Source of the DNA: Incurvaria masculella
Taxonomy: Eukaryota; Arthropoda; Insecta; Lepidoptera; Incurvariidae
Direction: 5' to 3'
Length of the DNA stretch: 64,000 bases
NCBI GenBank assembly: GCA_946894095.1
Contig: OX335647.2
Coordinates: forward strand, 15,394,001 to 15,458,000
Positions within the stretch are counted from its first letter, which is position 1. The number at the start of each line of letters is the position of its first letter. Made by a program: the position numbers and the translations under genes. Shown piece after piece: positions 21,154 to 31,710 of the stretch. The notes under the pieces are model-generated. The model was not told where the DNA came from. It saw only the letters and a list, made by a program, of their open reading frames with translations, and did not search any database.

Positions 21154-21345
21154 GTATGTGTCGGGTACGACGGCAAGGCACATTCAAACTCAACTCGTTC
21201 AGCAATTCGGCGCAATCAATTCGACCCCGTACTATGTCAAAAAGCTCCATCATGTCCAAGACATTCCTTCTTTTTTCTAGGCTTATCACCTTGTGCGCCA
21301 GACAACTAGCTTCGTACGAATCAAATGTTAAATTTCCTCGGTAAT
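21154..21345 (-). pseudogene. LINE reverse-transcriptase C-terminus, upstream half
   Basis: Read on the minus strand, about 63 codons with S-L-E-K-R-R-x-V-L-D-M-M-E-L-F-D-I-V and L-N-V-P-C-R-R-T-R, the block that precedes the end of Jockey/CR1-type reverse transcriptases. The frame continues into 14,803-14,632 when the BEL element and one target duplicate are removed. Above 21,345 the sequence is simple and AT-rich, so the LINE is 5' truncated there. Confidence 0.7.
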
Positions 21346-21492
21346 TTAAGTGCTTTATAAATTTATGTTGTATTATTTATTATGCATTATTGTATTATTA
21401 TTATTCATTAACTATTATTTATATTTTGTTATCAAATCCGTTGAAAGTGAACCTATTCAAATTGTATGATGATTGGTGAGAACGAGAAAGAA

Positions 21493-21795
21493 TAAAAACC
21501 GACCAAGTGCGAGTCGAACTCGAGTCGAGCCTAGTTTAATTTTTATAATTTTTAAATTTCACAATTTTTTTGTTATAGCGGCAAATTTCAGCTACCTATT
21601 ACGGTTCATGAGATACAGCCCTGTAACAGACGGACGGATCGATGGACGGACGAACAGCGGATTTTTAAATTATTTTTATATCGTTGAAAAATTAGATGTT
21701 TTTTTAGAATGTATGATTCCCAATTACATTTAAACATAAATTTGGCTTAAGGAGGCTTAGTAAAAGGATTCCGTTTGGTTACGGAACCCTAAAAA
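21493..21795 (+). repeat. CCGGCC interspersed repeat, copy 3, with internal insertion
   Basis: Starts AAAAACCGACCAAGTGCGAG and ends GGTTACGGAACCCTAAAAA. The block between the head and the middle is deleted. About 85 bp of AT-rich sequence (21,661-21,747) is inserted between the GACGGACG tract and the GGAGGCTTAGTA block. Confidence 0.7.
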
Positions 21796-22092
21796 TCAAA
21801 CTGACGAAATTGTATACAGAAGACTGGAAATAATTTTATGAAACCCCGTACGTCGATGTTTGTCCGCCCAAAGTGGAAAGCGAATCCAAGAAGGATTTCA
21901 CCGCCATACGCCAAGTGCGTAACCGGCCTAAATACATGATAAATAAATACAGGATCACATTCTTCGATCAATTCGGCTCCAATCACAGGTGCTTATGACA
22001 AAACATCCTGCTCTCTCGCAGCTGCAATATTTAACCCTATTTAACGAAACCGATCAGTAAGCTTTAAGTCGAGTTGTAATCTTATCCGCCTG

Positions 22093-22520
22093 CAGTGGGC
22101 TCGTAGCCTAGTGGCGCGGGGACTGGCCTAGCGTACCAGAGGCCCGGGTTCAATACCAACTTGCACATGTTGCAAGAATTTCTCTTTCAGAGTTCGATAA
22201 GTGCATTTCGTCACGAATACGAGCTGCTCCATGGTTCGGAATCCATGTAAAACTGTAGGTCCCCTTCCCCTACTAGGTGGTAGGGTTTAAGCCCGCCCGG
22301 GTTGGTACCATCGCATTGGATGAAAAGATGGGGGAAGCGGCAATTAAAAATTGTCCGTGTTTTCCATCCAGTTCAATGTAGCCGTGCTCATAAAGGGAAG
22401 GTCCTGGCATGGCACCTAATTCCTTCGGGAATGTGGTGTATTGGGCTAATATCATAACGGTAGTTGTGTGGTAGGTATTAGCCATCCATGTCAGGTCGCA
22501 TGAAAAAATAAAAAAATAGA
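22093..22520 (+). mobile_element. SINE family S, full copy with tRNA-type head
   Basis: The head has a perfect RNA polymerase III A box (TAGCCTAGTGG, 22,104-22,114) and B box (GGTTCAATACC, 22,147-22,157) at normal spacing, so it derives from a tRNA gene. After a short linker the body begins with GGTTCGGAATCCATGTAAAA and runs through CTAGGTGGTAGGGTTTAAGC, CCATCGCATTGGATGAAAAG, GTCCGTGTTTTCCATCCAG, AGGTCCTGGCATGGCACC and TAGCCATCCATGTCAGGTC, then an A-rich tail at about 22,499. Other copies or fragments lie at 27,980, 35,600, 49,650, 51,570, 56,955, 59,740 and 62,830. Confidence 0.85.
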
Positions 22521-22524
22521 GACT

Positions 22525-23300
22525 TCGATGGTCGGTGGCCGCGTTGCAGCAGCTGCGCGCAAAACTCCGTGGGCGCGCGCCTGAAGAGTATTTCCGCCGT
22601 TCGCTTCCCGCCCACGTAGTTCCGATCGCAGATCCCCGAAACCGCAACGGTTGTAGCGCTTCACAGTATCTCTTTCCATAACCAAGAAGCCCACTTTCAT
22701 TGCGAAGTTTGTGAAGGTGTTTGTTTATTGAAATTATGTATTAATATTTTTGTTTTTAAGGTATTCTAAACTTATTAGGAATATACCCAATTACCGCGTT
22801 CAGATTTATTTATTATATCATGAAATAGATAAAAACATCTTTGAGTTAAATTATAGGAAGGAAAAAGCGGCCACTCTCAAGTCTAGTTATATTCCTTAGC
22901 TCTGAAGCATTATTTATTCAGGACTAACCTAAAGTTAACTTGAGTTTTAAGATATAAATACAGAAGGCTATTAAATTTAGTTTTAGAATACAATGCACAA
23001 AGTGGTTGAATATTATTATAATTCAAATTATAATATGATTACCATGTTAATGTATTTATTTTGATTGAAAAAACACTACATAGACCGGTGAGTAATAATG
23101 TGTAATAGTATGAGTAGCACTAGTAGCGTAATACCATAGGTGTAATACCCGGTCGACCGGGTTAAGTTATATTAATAACAATCAATTCCCGCGCATTAGT
23201 CTCGCTAAAACTCGAGAACAGCTCAACCGATTTAATTTTTTTTTTGTTCGCCTCAGTACCGGAGTAATTAAGAGAAAAAAAGTGTTTGTCATTTAACTGG
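22525..23300. other. Interval with no recognised gene
   Basis: Mostly AT-rich. A stretch at about 23,205-23,235 (CTCGAGAACAGCTCAACCGA) resembles a motif common in lepidopteran repeats but cannot be delimited. Confidence 0.35.
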
Positions 23301-23309
23301 ACCGATTTA

Positions 23310-23940
23310 GATCAAAAATAAAATCAAATCAAAATCATTTATTCCGTGATAATATAAATCAATTCGATATTCAATTCAATTTTCACATTGTCATAAAATA
23401 AAAATAATTCGCAATAAATCTAAACAGTATCATTAAAAAATAGTCAAATAGTTATATGTATAAGTAAAATAAATCATCACAATCAATAATTTTAAATAAA
23501 ATAAAATTAAAATTATAATATTATGTCTAAAATACTTAAATATCTATATTAAAATATGTCAAATCGTAAAAAGTTTGAGTCAGGAGCCATTTGCTTAGTT
23601 TAAATTTAAAAGAAGCCTCACTTTCTTCTAGTTGGATTTCTAGCGGCAAATTGTTGTAAATGTTAGTGCCCTTGAATTTTAGGCTTTTTTGAAATTTGGC
23701 GATACTGTGAGTGGGTACTAGGAGTAGTTGCTTGTGCCTGGTCGGGTAGGAGTGAGTGCGCGAGGTGTACTCTGACGCGTTGCACCTCGCAAACAGCGTG
23801 ACCTTCTTTACGTAGGCGTCGTACATCGTTAGCATACCGAGTTTTTTAAATATTGGGGCGCAGTGATCGTCCCACGCAGACTTGTTTATGATTCGTACTG
23901 CACGCTTTTGCAGTACGAATATTTTGTGGGCTTCGCCTGA
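23310..23940 (-). pseudogene. LINE reverse-transcriptase C-terminus with 3' tail
   Basis: On the minus strand, from about 23,938, an open frame reads I-F-V-L-Q-K-R-A-V-R-I-I followed by A-P-I-F-K-K-L-G-M-L-T-M-Y-D-A-Y-V, then R-T-H-S-Y-P-T-R and F-K-G-T-N-I-Y-N-N-L-P; it ends at 23,536. This is the typical C-terminal block of CR1/Jockey-like reverse transcriptases. The 3' UTR ends in short TTTGATTTGATTTT units at about 23,310-23,340. The catalytic part is missing. Confidence 0.75.
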
Positions 23941-24260
23941 TGATTTTTATGCGTGTATTCAGGTGGCACCCTGAACGGTTTCGATTTACAATTGGACCCT
24001 GTAGATGGACGCTGTTGTCGAATTATAGACCCGAGTGGAGCCGAGTACATCTGCTATTAAAAAAATAAAATTCATTTTTGACCAACTTATCTGGGCAATA
24101 TGATTACTGCCTCAACACGATGCCTAATGTTATTCACTTGATCCATAACAAACGTGTAAAAAAAGTGAATAATTGTGCAACACTAGGTGTGAAAATAAGC
24201 TGTGAGTTAATATGTATTTATTATTCAAATGACAACATGGTTTCCACTGACCATACATTT

Positions 24261-24563
24261 AAAAAACCGGTCAAGTGCGAGTCGGACTCGCACACGAAGG
24301 GATCCGTACCATCGTACAAGATTTAACACAAAAAAACACGTCTTTTGTATGGGTTTACCTTTTCTTAGAAACCTTTATTTTATTTTATTTTATTATTTTG
24401 ACTATTTGTTGTTATAGCGGCAAAATTAATACACACCCTTTGAAAAATTCAGCTGCCTACCTATTACGGTTCTTGAGATACAGCCGAACAGACGAACGGA
24501 CGGGCAGCGGAGGCTTAGTAATAGGGTTCAGTTTTCACCCGTTTGGGTACGGAACCCTAAAAA
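24261..24563 (+). repeat. CCGGCC interspersed repeat, copy 4
   Basis: Nearly complete: starts AAAAAACCGGTCAAGTGCGAG and ends GGTACGGAACCCTAAAAAC. The tetranucleotide tract is reduced to about three units. Confidence 0.82.
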
Positions 24564-24809
24564 CCTACGTTTTAATGAAGACAAAACCGAGCAATTCATG
24601 GAACATGCCACGGGTGTGGCAAAGGGCACTGCTCGTTGCCTTCAGACTCGGGGAGGGAGCAATAACGGTAAAAGCGACTCGACTTTTGCGTTATATCGCG
24701 GCTACTAATGTTCCCAGCTGAGGCGCCAGCGTGCACAGTGGGCTTTGCCCTTGAATGTAGGGACTGTGACCCTTTGAGTTTGGATTAAAGAAGATTTAGT
24801 GAAGCAATT

Positions 24810-24966
24810 ATCTGCAAGTAGCTGATTGCATTGGCGACAAGTCGTTCATTCTCGTAGCGCCAGTCTAAACACCTGTGATGGCATTAAGCCATATCGAGGA
24901 TATTTCTAGGTCTGGGTTCAAATCCCAAACGACATTGACCCGAGCGGAGCCCGGTGCCTCAGCTAG
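24810..24966 (+). mobile_element. Helitron 3' end (5' end not found)
   Basis: Ends with a short hairpin (ACCCG...CCGGT, 24,938-24,955), then GCCTCAGCTAG followed by T, matching the Helitron rule of a hairpin upstream of CTRR and insertion before T. The same end occurs at 49,312-49,340, and in decayed form at about 24,029-24,056. A tRNA B-box match (GGTTCAAATCC, about 24,916) lies just upstream and may belong to a separate SINE. Confidence 0.5.
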
Positions 24967-25319
24967 TCGAACATACATATCTAGCATGCAATAGAAAGAT
25001 AAACTACTAACAGTATATTCATTCAAGTGATTTTGTAAACTATCCTATTTTGCCTTTCTTACGAATCAAAGTGCATAAAAATACCATAGGCTTCAAATTA
25101 CCTACGTTATGCGTAGTAAAGCCTCTCCGAAACAATAAATGTTTTATAATTTCCGAGCAATTAAACCCCCGCACCTGTTTCAAACGGATTTCGAGTAGCG
25201 CGCAACGTTTAACGTTATACGTTAATGCGATCGTTAAATGTTACTATACATACCTCCACGGAGATGTGCATACCCCATTGAAAATATTGTACCATCGACG
25301 ACAAAAGTCCAGCAGCACC

Positions 25320-25324
25320 CTACG
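25320..25324 (+). repeat. Transib target-site duplication, left copy (CTACG)
   Basis: CTACG directly precedes the left terminal repeat and recurs at 28,614-28,618 directly after the right one. Five-base duplications are the rule for Transib. Confidence 0.85.
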
Positions 25325-25828
25325 CACGGTGGCGTGTAATTTGCGCCTAGTGGACTTTGCCACTGACGATTTTTTTTTTGTGTTTTTCGATATTCTAATG
25401 ATGCAGTTTTATTCATTTTAACATTTGTATTACTTCTATACTAAGTATTTTGCAAATTAACTAATATTTTGGGTGATATAACATTTTTCTTGTTTTCAAT
25501 GTATGGAAATAATTATAAAATTGCTGATAAGTCGTAAAGCACAAGTGATCACAAAATAATATTCTGGATAATTAATAAAGTCCCCGTACGTGATATTTGA
25601 GCTTCAACCAACAACCTCGCAAATGCTCGTAACTTTAGAAAAAAAAAAAAAACTGTTTTCGTGTATGGGAAAAGCTAGTATATTGGCAGGTATTATTCAT
25701 TTAACTAAATTTAATAATCTAAAACTACGTGTAAATTAATCCTATTACTTACTAGGAAGTAGGTTTAATCCTACCCGGGGTCGTATCATCGCATAGAATG
25801 TACAATGGTCGAAGCGACAATGACAATC
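25325..25828 (+). repeat. Transib left terminal inverted repeat
   Basis: About 504 bp. The outer 250 bp match the right arm at nearly every position; the inner half has several small gaps. The innermost 80 bp (from about 25,748) are SINE body sequence in plus orientation. Confidence 0.85.
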
Positions 25829-26113
25829 CAGACAGACAGAGGTCCAAAGACAAAGGCGCGAGAAAGGGATAACAGATTCTTTGAAAGCGTGCTATTTTTG
25901 TCGTAATCTGTAATCATGGAATTCAGTGGACAATCAGTATGTACCAGCCTGTCACATCGTCCTGACGTTTTCCAACGCACTTGGTCGCGGTGTATTTTCG
26001 GTGTTCGTATTGTTGCTGCAAGTATAATTGTCTCAATAATGGAAAGTTTGTGTACAAATTTGGATCTATATGTCATCCTTAAAGACAATAACAATTAAAA
26101 AAATCAGGAACTT

Positions 26114-27931
26114 TTGTATGATGTGATTAAATGTAAGCTTTCCGTGGACTTAACCAGTGATATTCAATCCGCTCTTCATGAGTTCTGCAGAAAATTCTGT
26201 TTTACTCTTTACAGAAGATGGATGAATGTTGGTTCTAAACTAGACCAATTCTTCGAGAGCTATAGTGCATGGCTAGAATCACCAATTCAGTGGCCCGATT
26301 GTGTAACGAATGCTCTTCAGGGACAGCGCATCCATGACACGGAGCAAGTTGATATCAGCCTCGATGAACCTGAACCGGCAACTACAGCGTCTACCAGTGG
26401 AACTAATCTTCTTACTTCTACTAATATTATACCATGGAAACCATTTACTGAAATAGGTTTAAAACAAAAGAAAAGAAGAACTGAGCAGATACGAGAAACA
26501 TACGCATCCCCAGAATTGGCATTTGCCACGTCGATGAGGCTGAAAGCTAATAGAAACGAAGAGGTCGCGGAAATACTGGAATACCTCTTAAAAAATCCCG
26601 ACGAATTGCTTCGTGTCAAAGCATTTATTGAGAAGAAGGAAGAAAAACGACAGCTCAGTCCCGAAAAAGCTCTGGGAGGTATGCTATCTACAAAAATGAC
26701 TAGGTGGATGTATAATTCTTGGAGGAATATTTTGAAAGAAGAAGGCTTTGACAATCAGTCAAACAGGATTGCTATCCAAAGAAAGAAGACATAACTATCA
26801 CTGATTCGGAAGCCCAGATCAAATTGCAGTCTTTACTAGATTTAACCGCAAAAAGACTGCTAAAGTTCGTTAGCACAGAGGATGATTCATCGCAATTTAG
26901 ACTAGAAAGTAAGTGGGGACTGGACGGTGCCTCAAATCAGAGTAGCTACAAACAGATTTTGACGAAAGCTACGATGATTCTTCCGCGTATATGGCAAGTT
27001 TGGTACCACTGAAGCTGTCAAGCGGTGACAAAGTCGTTCGGAATAATGAAAAACCAAATTCAACTAAGTTTTGCAGGCCGATTTTCTTCAAATTTATAAA
27101 ATAATCAAAGGAACACGTACAACGTGAGGTCTCCAGTATTGAAACTGAAATAAACCTTCTTGTACCCACGCAAATTGGTGAAAAACGAATAAGTCACACC
27201 TTATTCCTAACTATGGTGGATGGTAAAACTTCTTCAATTCTAACTCAGACTTCAACACAGAGATGTGACATATGTCATGCCACACCAAAAGAAATGTGTA
27301 CCATAAACGTGTTAGAAAATAAAAATACTAACACCGAAATGTATAAGTAGATAAGCCCTATCTACTCTACATGCTTGGATTCGTTTGATGGAATGCATCC
27401 TACATATTGCATATAAATTAGATTTAAAAAGTATTATGCCACTACGGACGAAGAAAAACGCAAGATACAACAAAGGAAAACACAAATAACTAACGACTAC
27501 AGACGTACCACTGGACTTTTGATAGATGTCGTTAAACAGGGGCAAGGAAACTCCAATGACGGGAACAGTGCCAGGAGATTTTTTGGGGACCCGCATACCA
27601 CAGCCACCATTACGGGAATAAATGAAAACCTTATTATAAGATTTGCAGTAATTCTAGAAGCCATATCTTCAGGCAGGCCATCAATATCGAAGAATTTAAA
27701 ACATATTGCAAAGATACTTATAAATTGTACTTGAATCTGTACAGTTGCTACTATATGCCACCGAGCGTGCATAAAATACTTGCACATGGAGGGGACATCA
27801 TTCAATCGTTCGGACTGATACCAATTGGAATTCTATCATAAGAGGCATCAGAAGCTCGAAATAAAGATTTCAGGGAGTATCGCCGGAATCACACTCGAAA
27901 GTTTTCAAGAGCAGCCACTAAGATACACTAA
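26114..27931 (+). pseudogene. Transib/RAG1-like transposase, broken
   Basis: The parts follow one another in different frames. First, an intact 226-residue N-terminal block (26,114-26,794). Then a shift near 26,784 into A-Q-I-K-L-Q-S-L-L-D and S-K-W-G-L-D-G-A-S, which aligns with the first catalytic region of RAG1. A shift near 26,955, a stop near 27,100, then a C-x2-C finger (R-C-D-I-C-H-A-T-P-K-E-M) as in the RAG1 zinc region. Then L-S-T-L-H-A-W-I-R-L-M-E-C, G-N-S-N-D-G-N-S-A-R-R-F-F, a shift near 27,675, and Y-Y-M-P-P-S-V-H-K-I-L-A-H-G-G. Last comes E-A-S-E-A-R-N-K-D-F, which lines up with the RAG1 segment carrying the last catalytic glutamate, directly preceded by an in-frame TAA. At least three shifts and two or more stops make it non-functional. 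I could not place the second catalytic aspartate. Confidence 0.75.
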
Positions 27932-27979
27932 TAAATACACAGTAAATAAATTTAAGGAACGTTATATTGTTAATCCCAT

Positions 27980-28188
27980 TCTTATTTGTTTTTATGTAAC
28001 TGGTCATAGATGGGCGTCATGATATTAGCCTAATGTACCTTATAAGAACTGGGTTCCATGCCAGGACATATTTTATGGCTACATGAATGGAAAACGGACA
28101 ATTTTCTTTTTTGGTTCGACCACTGTTCATTCAATGCGATCATTCGACCCCGGGTGGGATTAAACCTACCACCTAGTAAGAAGGAGAA
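27980..28188 (-). mobile_element. SINE family S body inside the Transib right arm
   Basis: On the minus strand this reads the full SINE body (CTAGGTGGTAGGTTTAATCC, GTCCTGGCATGGAACCCAG, GGCTAATATCATGACG) down to an A-rich tail at about 27,985-28,000. The head is missing. The outer part of this body lies within the inverted repeat and is mirrored in the left arm at 25,748-25,828; the inner part is not. Confidence 0.7.
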
Positions 28189-28613
28189 TTGATTTGTGAG
28201 AAGTTTAACATTATTAAATTTAGTTAAATGAATAATACCTGTGATTTACTTCAATATACAAGATTTTCCCGTACACGAAAACAGTTTTTATTTTTTTTCC
28301 TAAAGTTACGAGCATTTCCGAGGTTGTTGGTTGAGGCTAAAATATCACGTACGGGGACCTTATTAATCATCCAGAATATTATTTTGTGATCACTTGTGCT
28401 TTACGACTTATCAGCAATTTTATAATTATTTCCATACATTGAAAACAAGAAAAAAATTATATCACCCAAAATATTTGTTTATTTGCAAAATACTTAGTAT
28501 AGAAGTAATAAAAATGTTATAATGAATAAAACTGCATCATTAGAATATCGAAAAACACAAAAAAAAAATCGTCAGCCGCAAAGTCCACTAGGCGCAAATT
28601 ACACGCCACCGTG
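28095..28613 (-). repeat. Transib right terminal inverted repeat
   Basis: Inverse of 25,325-25,828, ending GCGTGTAATTTGCGCC-type sequence and CACCGTG at the outer edge, then CTACG. Confidence 0.85.
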
Positions 28614-28619
28614 CTACGG

Positions 28620-29690
28620 TCGGATTTGTTTTGCACATGTGACGTGCCCCTTCCCCCGCCGACCTGTCTTCAGGCGGGGCGTCCTACCGCAACCCACGCG
28701 GTTGATTCAATCCTCTCCTCCCGCTTCACCTCCGCGCGTTGCGAGCGCTTCATAGCAATCGCGTTGGAATCTGCTACTGGACTTTTGAATGCGATTGTAC
28801 ATATTTATGCATTCACCAAATTAATTTGCGCTTTAATTTGTTTTACGCATTATTTTAACATATTTTGAATATGTTTATTGATCTCGAATATTTGTGGTTG
28901 CATCATATCAATCGAACAGTGTGCCGAGCCATGGCCAGATATTCAACAAGCAAATATTTGGGCAAATACCACCCGCGACAGGGAATCAGAGGAAAGATAA
29001 TAGAAAATAATTTCAATACACATTTCGCTCTGACCAAAATCTCTGACCCTTTACTTTGGACCTCAATCATCCGTGCCGATTATAAAACGCTCGATGTACA
29101 TTTAACGTTTGCGAGTATGTAATATGTAAAATCTTGAGCAAATAGATGAAGCGCCAATATAAAGCCTTCAGGCAAATGAAATTGTTTTCGGGCCCTGTTT
29201 ATTCTAGAAATTACCTCGTGCCGGTACCGACGCGCTCGTTCCGCCTCATCTCGGAACTCCGAAGGCCGCGCCTTTATTCCTTAAGGCGCGCGCATATTAC
29301 CTTAGTACGCTTTATATAGAAAAAAAAGAATCCGACGAATTGAGAACCTCCTCCTTTTTTTTTAAAGTCGGTTAAAAATCGGATGAGTATTTGATTGATA
29401 TTGTATAATAGTTTTGGATCAATATCCTTTTCTAAGTCTTGCAATTGAAAATTATTTTTGCCTTATTTGGGCATTACATATGTCAATCCTTGTCCTATGA
29501 TTTAGCTATTGCAAAACTTGTAAATATAGTCTGGTTTGATTATTACCTTACTCCACTTACTCTCTAGGCTTGAAATTTATTAATTCAGTACAAATTACCG
29601 TAACATCTAATTATGCAATTGTCAATTTGCAATTACCTATTGTATTTAATTTCGTCAAATCGGTAGACAAACTTATACACTCAGACATGT
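28620..29690. other. Interval with no recognised gene
   Basis: GC-rich for about 130 bp just after the Transib element, then ordinary AT-rich sequence. A short fragment at 29,345-29,390 (CTCCTCC...AAAGTCGGTT, minus orientation) belongs to the GACTTCAAAAAAGGAGG repeat also seen at 30,955 and 52,950. Confidence 0.35.
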
Positions 29691-29694
29691 ATTT

Positions 29695-30050
29695 TTAGGG
29701 TTTCGTACCCAACGGGTGCCAAACGGAACCCTATTACTAAGCCTCCGCTGTCCATCCGTGCGTCCGTCCTTCGGTCACAGGGCTGTATCTCATGAACCGT
29801 AATATGTAGACAGCTGAAATGTTCACAGAGTATGTATTTCTGTTTCCCTTATAACGTCAGTCAGTCAGCGTGTTTGCGTCCACTGCTGGACATACGCCTC
29901 TCCAATTTTCCTCCAGTCCTCCCGGCCCTAAGCGGTACGGAACCAAAGCTTTTCGCCGGGGCCACCATACAAGAAACGTGATTTCTTTGGGTAAAATCTT
30001 GTAAAATGGTACAGAACCCTTCGTGTACGAGTCCGACTCGCTGTTAGATG
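29695..30050 (-). repeat. CCGGCC interspersed repeat, copy 5, with nested fragment
   Basis: Minus-strand copy running from the AACCCTAAAAA end (left) to the GAGTCGGACTCG head (right). About 95 bp at 29,862-29,957 interrupt it. They contain CGTCCACTGCTGGACATACG, a phrase widespread in lepidopteran LINE or SINE ends, so a second retroelement fragment inserted here. Confidence 0.7.
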
Positions 30051-30059
30051 ATAGAATGT

Positions 30060-30940
30060 ACCTAAGCATTGATTGTGACAGAAAATGTACAGTGTGTAGG
30101 TGAACATTGTTGAACGCAACTAGCCTACCACTTATAACATAGCCTTTGGGCCAGTTTAAGTAGTAGCGTATATTATTTGTTGTTTTTATTTGTATGTATG
30201 AATAAATAAATAAATAATAACTTGGCCATTTTTTTCTTATTTAAAGGCATAAATAATTGGCATTTAGATGTTAAAAAGTAGTAGAAAGAAGATAAGAGAT
30301 GCGACATTGAAATGAGTTGTTTCTAATTCTTTCTTCTCACGTCCTTTTACTCAAATAACAAAATTAACTAGTATTCATGTGGCGCAGTGCAGAAAAACTG
30401 TCCAGAGGCTTTCTAAATAATGAGACTTCTACTCCTCTATGGCTCGAGGGTTAACCGAATTAATTGTAGGCTAATTCAATGAGATATGACTTCGGCCTTT
30501 GAGTAATTCCATTAGCAATGTTATCTTCATTTGGGCTTGGAAGAGGTCGTGTTGGGTAACACCGCCGCGGCGGCTGCCGCAGAACATGTTACAATCCACG
30601 ACAGCGACTCACTAACACGTGTACAGCATCACCTATGATATGACATTGCTGAGCGACATTACGAGTTACAAATCACTAATCGATCGCTAAGATCATCGGT
30701 TCCAGAGCGGCCATTTGAGGGATGAACTAAATCGCCTGCCCATAGATTTTTATATTTGTTTAGATACATATTTTAAACACATTTATATTATATATACTTT
30801 TATATGCATATACTAGAAATATGAAATATGCGCATCAGGCCTGGCCGTGCAGAGGGGGAACGCTCTCGTTATGTCGGTGTGACCATTTCATTGGTCGGTG
30901 TCTTTCCACCGTCGGTATACATTTCCACAGTCGGTGCTCA
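30060..30940. other. Interval with no recognised feature
   Basis: No coding frame with known motifs. A tandem AATAA run lies at about 30,200. Confidence 0.35.
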
Positions 30941-30949
30941 TGGAGTCGA

Positions 30950-31085
30950 TTTTTAACCGACTTCAAAAAAAGGAGGAGGTTATCAATTCGTCTGCATGTT
31001 TTTTTTTTTGTTTTTTTTTTATGTTTGTTACCTCATAACTTTTTCCTGGGTGAACCGATTTTTATGATTATTTTTTTAAATGATA
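30950..31085 (+). repeat. GACTTCAAAAAAGGAGG interspersed repeat
   Basis: Opens TTTTTAACCGACTTC, A-run, GGAGGAGGTTATCAATTCG, then long T-runs and GAACCGATTTTTATG. Related copies begin at about 52,953 (plus) and 29,345 (minus, partial). The outer GACTTC motif also appears in the arms of the palindrome at 31,297. No coding capacity. Confidence 0.55.
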
Positions 31086-31296
31086 GCTAGTGCTTTCCAA
31101 GTGGTCCCATTTTAGTTTGGTTAAGTTCTGACAATGATATCCATGAGAAAATCATAAATGTCTTAAATTTGTATTAAGATGTGCGCGACAAATGGACGAA
31201 TAACTCAATATAACGCCAACCGATTTCGGTGATTCTTTTTTTATTGGAAAGGACGTGTACAAATTAGTAAGTGTACTTCAGATTCACTAAAAATAA

Positions 31297-31600
31297 ACAA
31301 ATAAAAAAAAATTTTACAAAAAAAATAACCGACTTCAAAGAAAAAGCACTAAAAAGTAAAAAATAATGTTCATTTTTGTAGTTACGATTTCTGTTATTTT
31401 TTGAGTCGGTGTCAGCCAAGGTTAGGTTAGGTTAGGTTAGGTTAGGTTAGGTTCTCTTGATTGGCGCAGCGCGTGCCCGGCTGACGCCGACTCAAAAAAT
31501 AACAGAAATCGTAACTACAAAAATGAACATTATTTTTTACTTTTTAGTGCTTTTTCTTTGAAGTCGGTTATTTTTTTTGTAAATTTTTTTTTAAATAGTT
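31297..31600. repeat. Palindrome with (TTAGG)6 at its centre
   Basis: Arms of about 118 bp (31,297-31,417 and 31,479-31,600) are inverted copies with few mismatches: outside AACCGACTTCAAAG, inside GAGTCGGTGTCAGCC. The 61-bp centre carries six perfect TTAGG units (31,422-31,451), the insect telomere repeat, then GC-rich sequence. Confidence 0.85.
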
Positions 31601-31710
31601 TAATGGGCGCCGCTTCTATAATATCAAATGGCCATAATCTTGAGTTAAAATACATGATTTAGCTAAATGGTCTGTTTTTTGTCTCGTATGCGCTCAAGTA
31701 TTAGGTCTAT

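Larger units (their letters stand above)
25325..28613 (+). mobile_element. Decayed Transib (RAG1-superfamily) DNA transposon
   Basis: A 3,289-bp element with inverted repeats of about 500 bp, a 5-bp CTACG duplication and ends reading CACGGTGGCGTG. The first seven bases differ at one position from the V(D)J recombination heptamer CACAGTG, as expected for Transib, the family from which RAG1 and its signal sequences derive. I see no nonamer-like A-rich block at a 12- or 23-base spacing. The interior holds a frameshifted RAG1-like transposase. A SINE body sits in the right arm, and part of it is mirrored in the left arm. The element is no longer autonomous. Confidence 0.85.

Noticed and set aside
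22098..22160. tRNA gene
   Set aside because: A and B boxes are present but the acceptor stem does not close, and the sequence continues into the SINE body.
24861..24930. Stand-alone SINE based on a B box near 24,916
   Set aside because: No A box at suitable spacing and no body or tail; the following sequence is a Helitron end.
28522..28755. 77-residue frame mirrored at 25,234-25,416
   Set aside because: The shared N-terminus is the Transib terminal inverted repeat read in both orientations, not a duplicated gene.
31422..31451. True telomere or subtelomere
   Set aside because: Only six units, inside a palindrome and surrounded by ordinary interspersed repeats on both sides.
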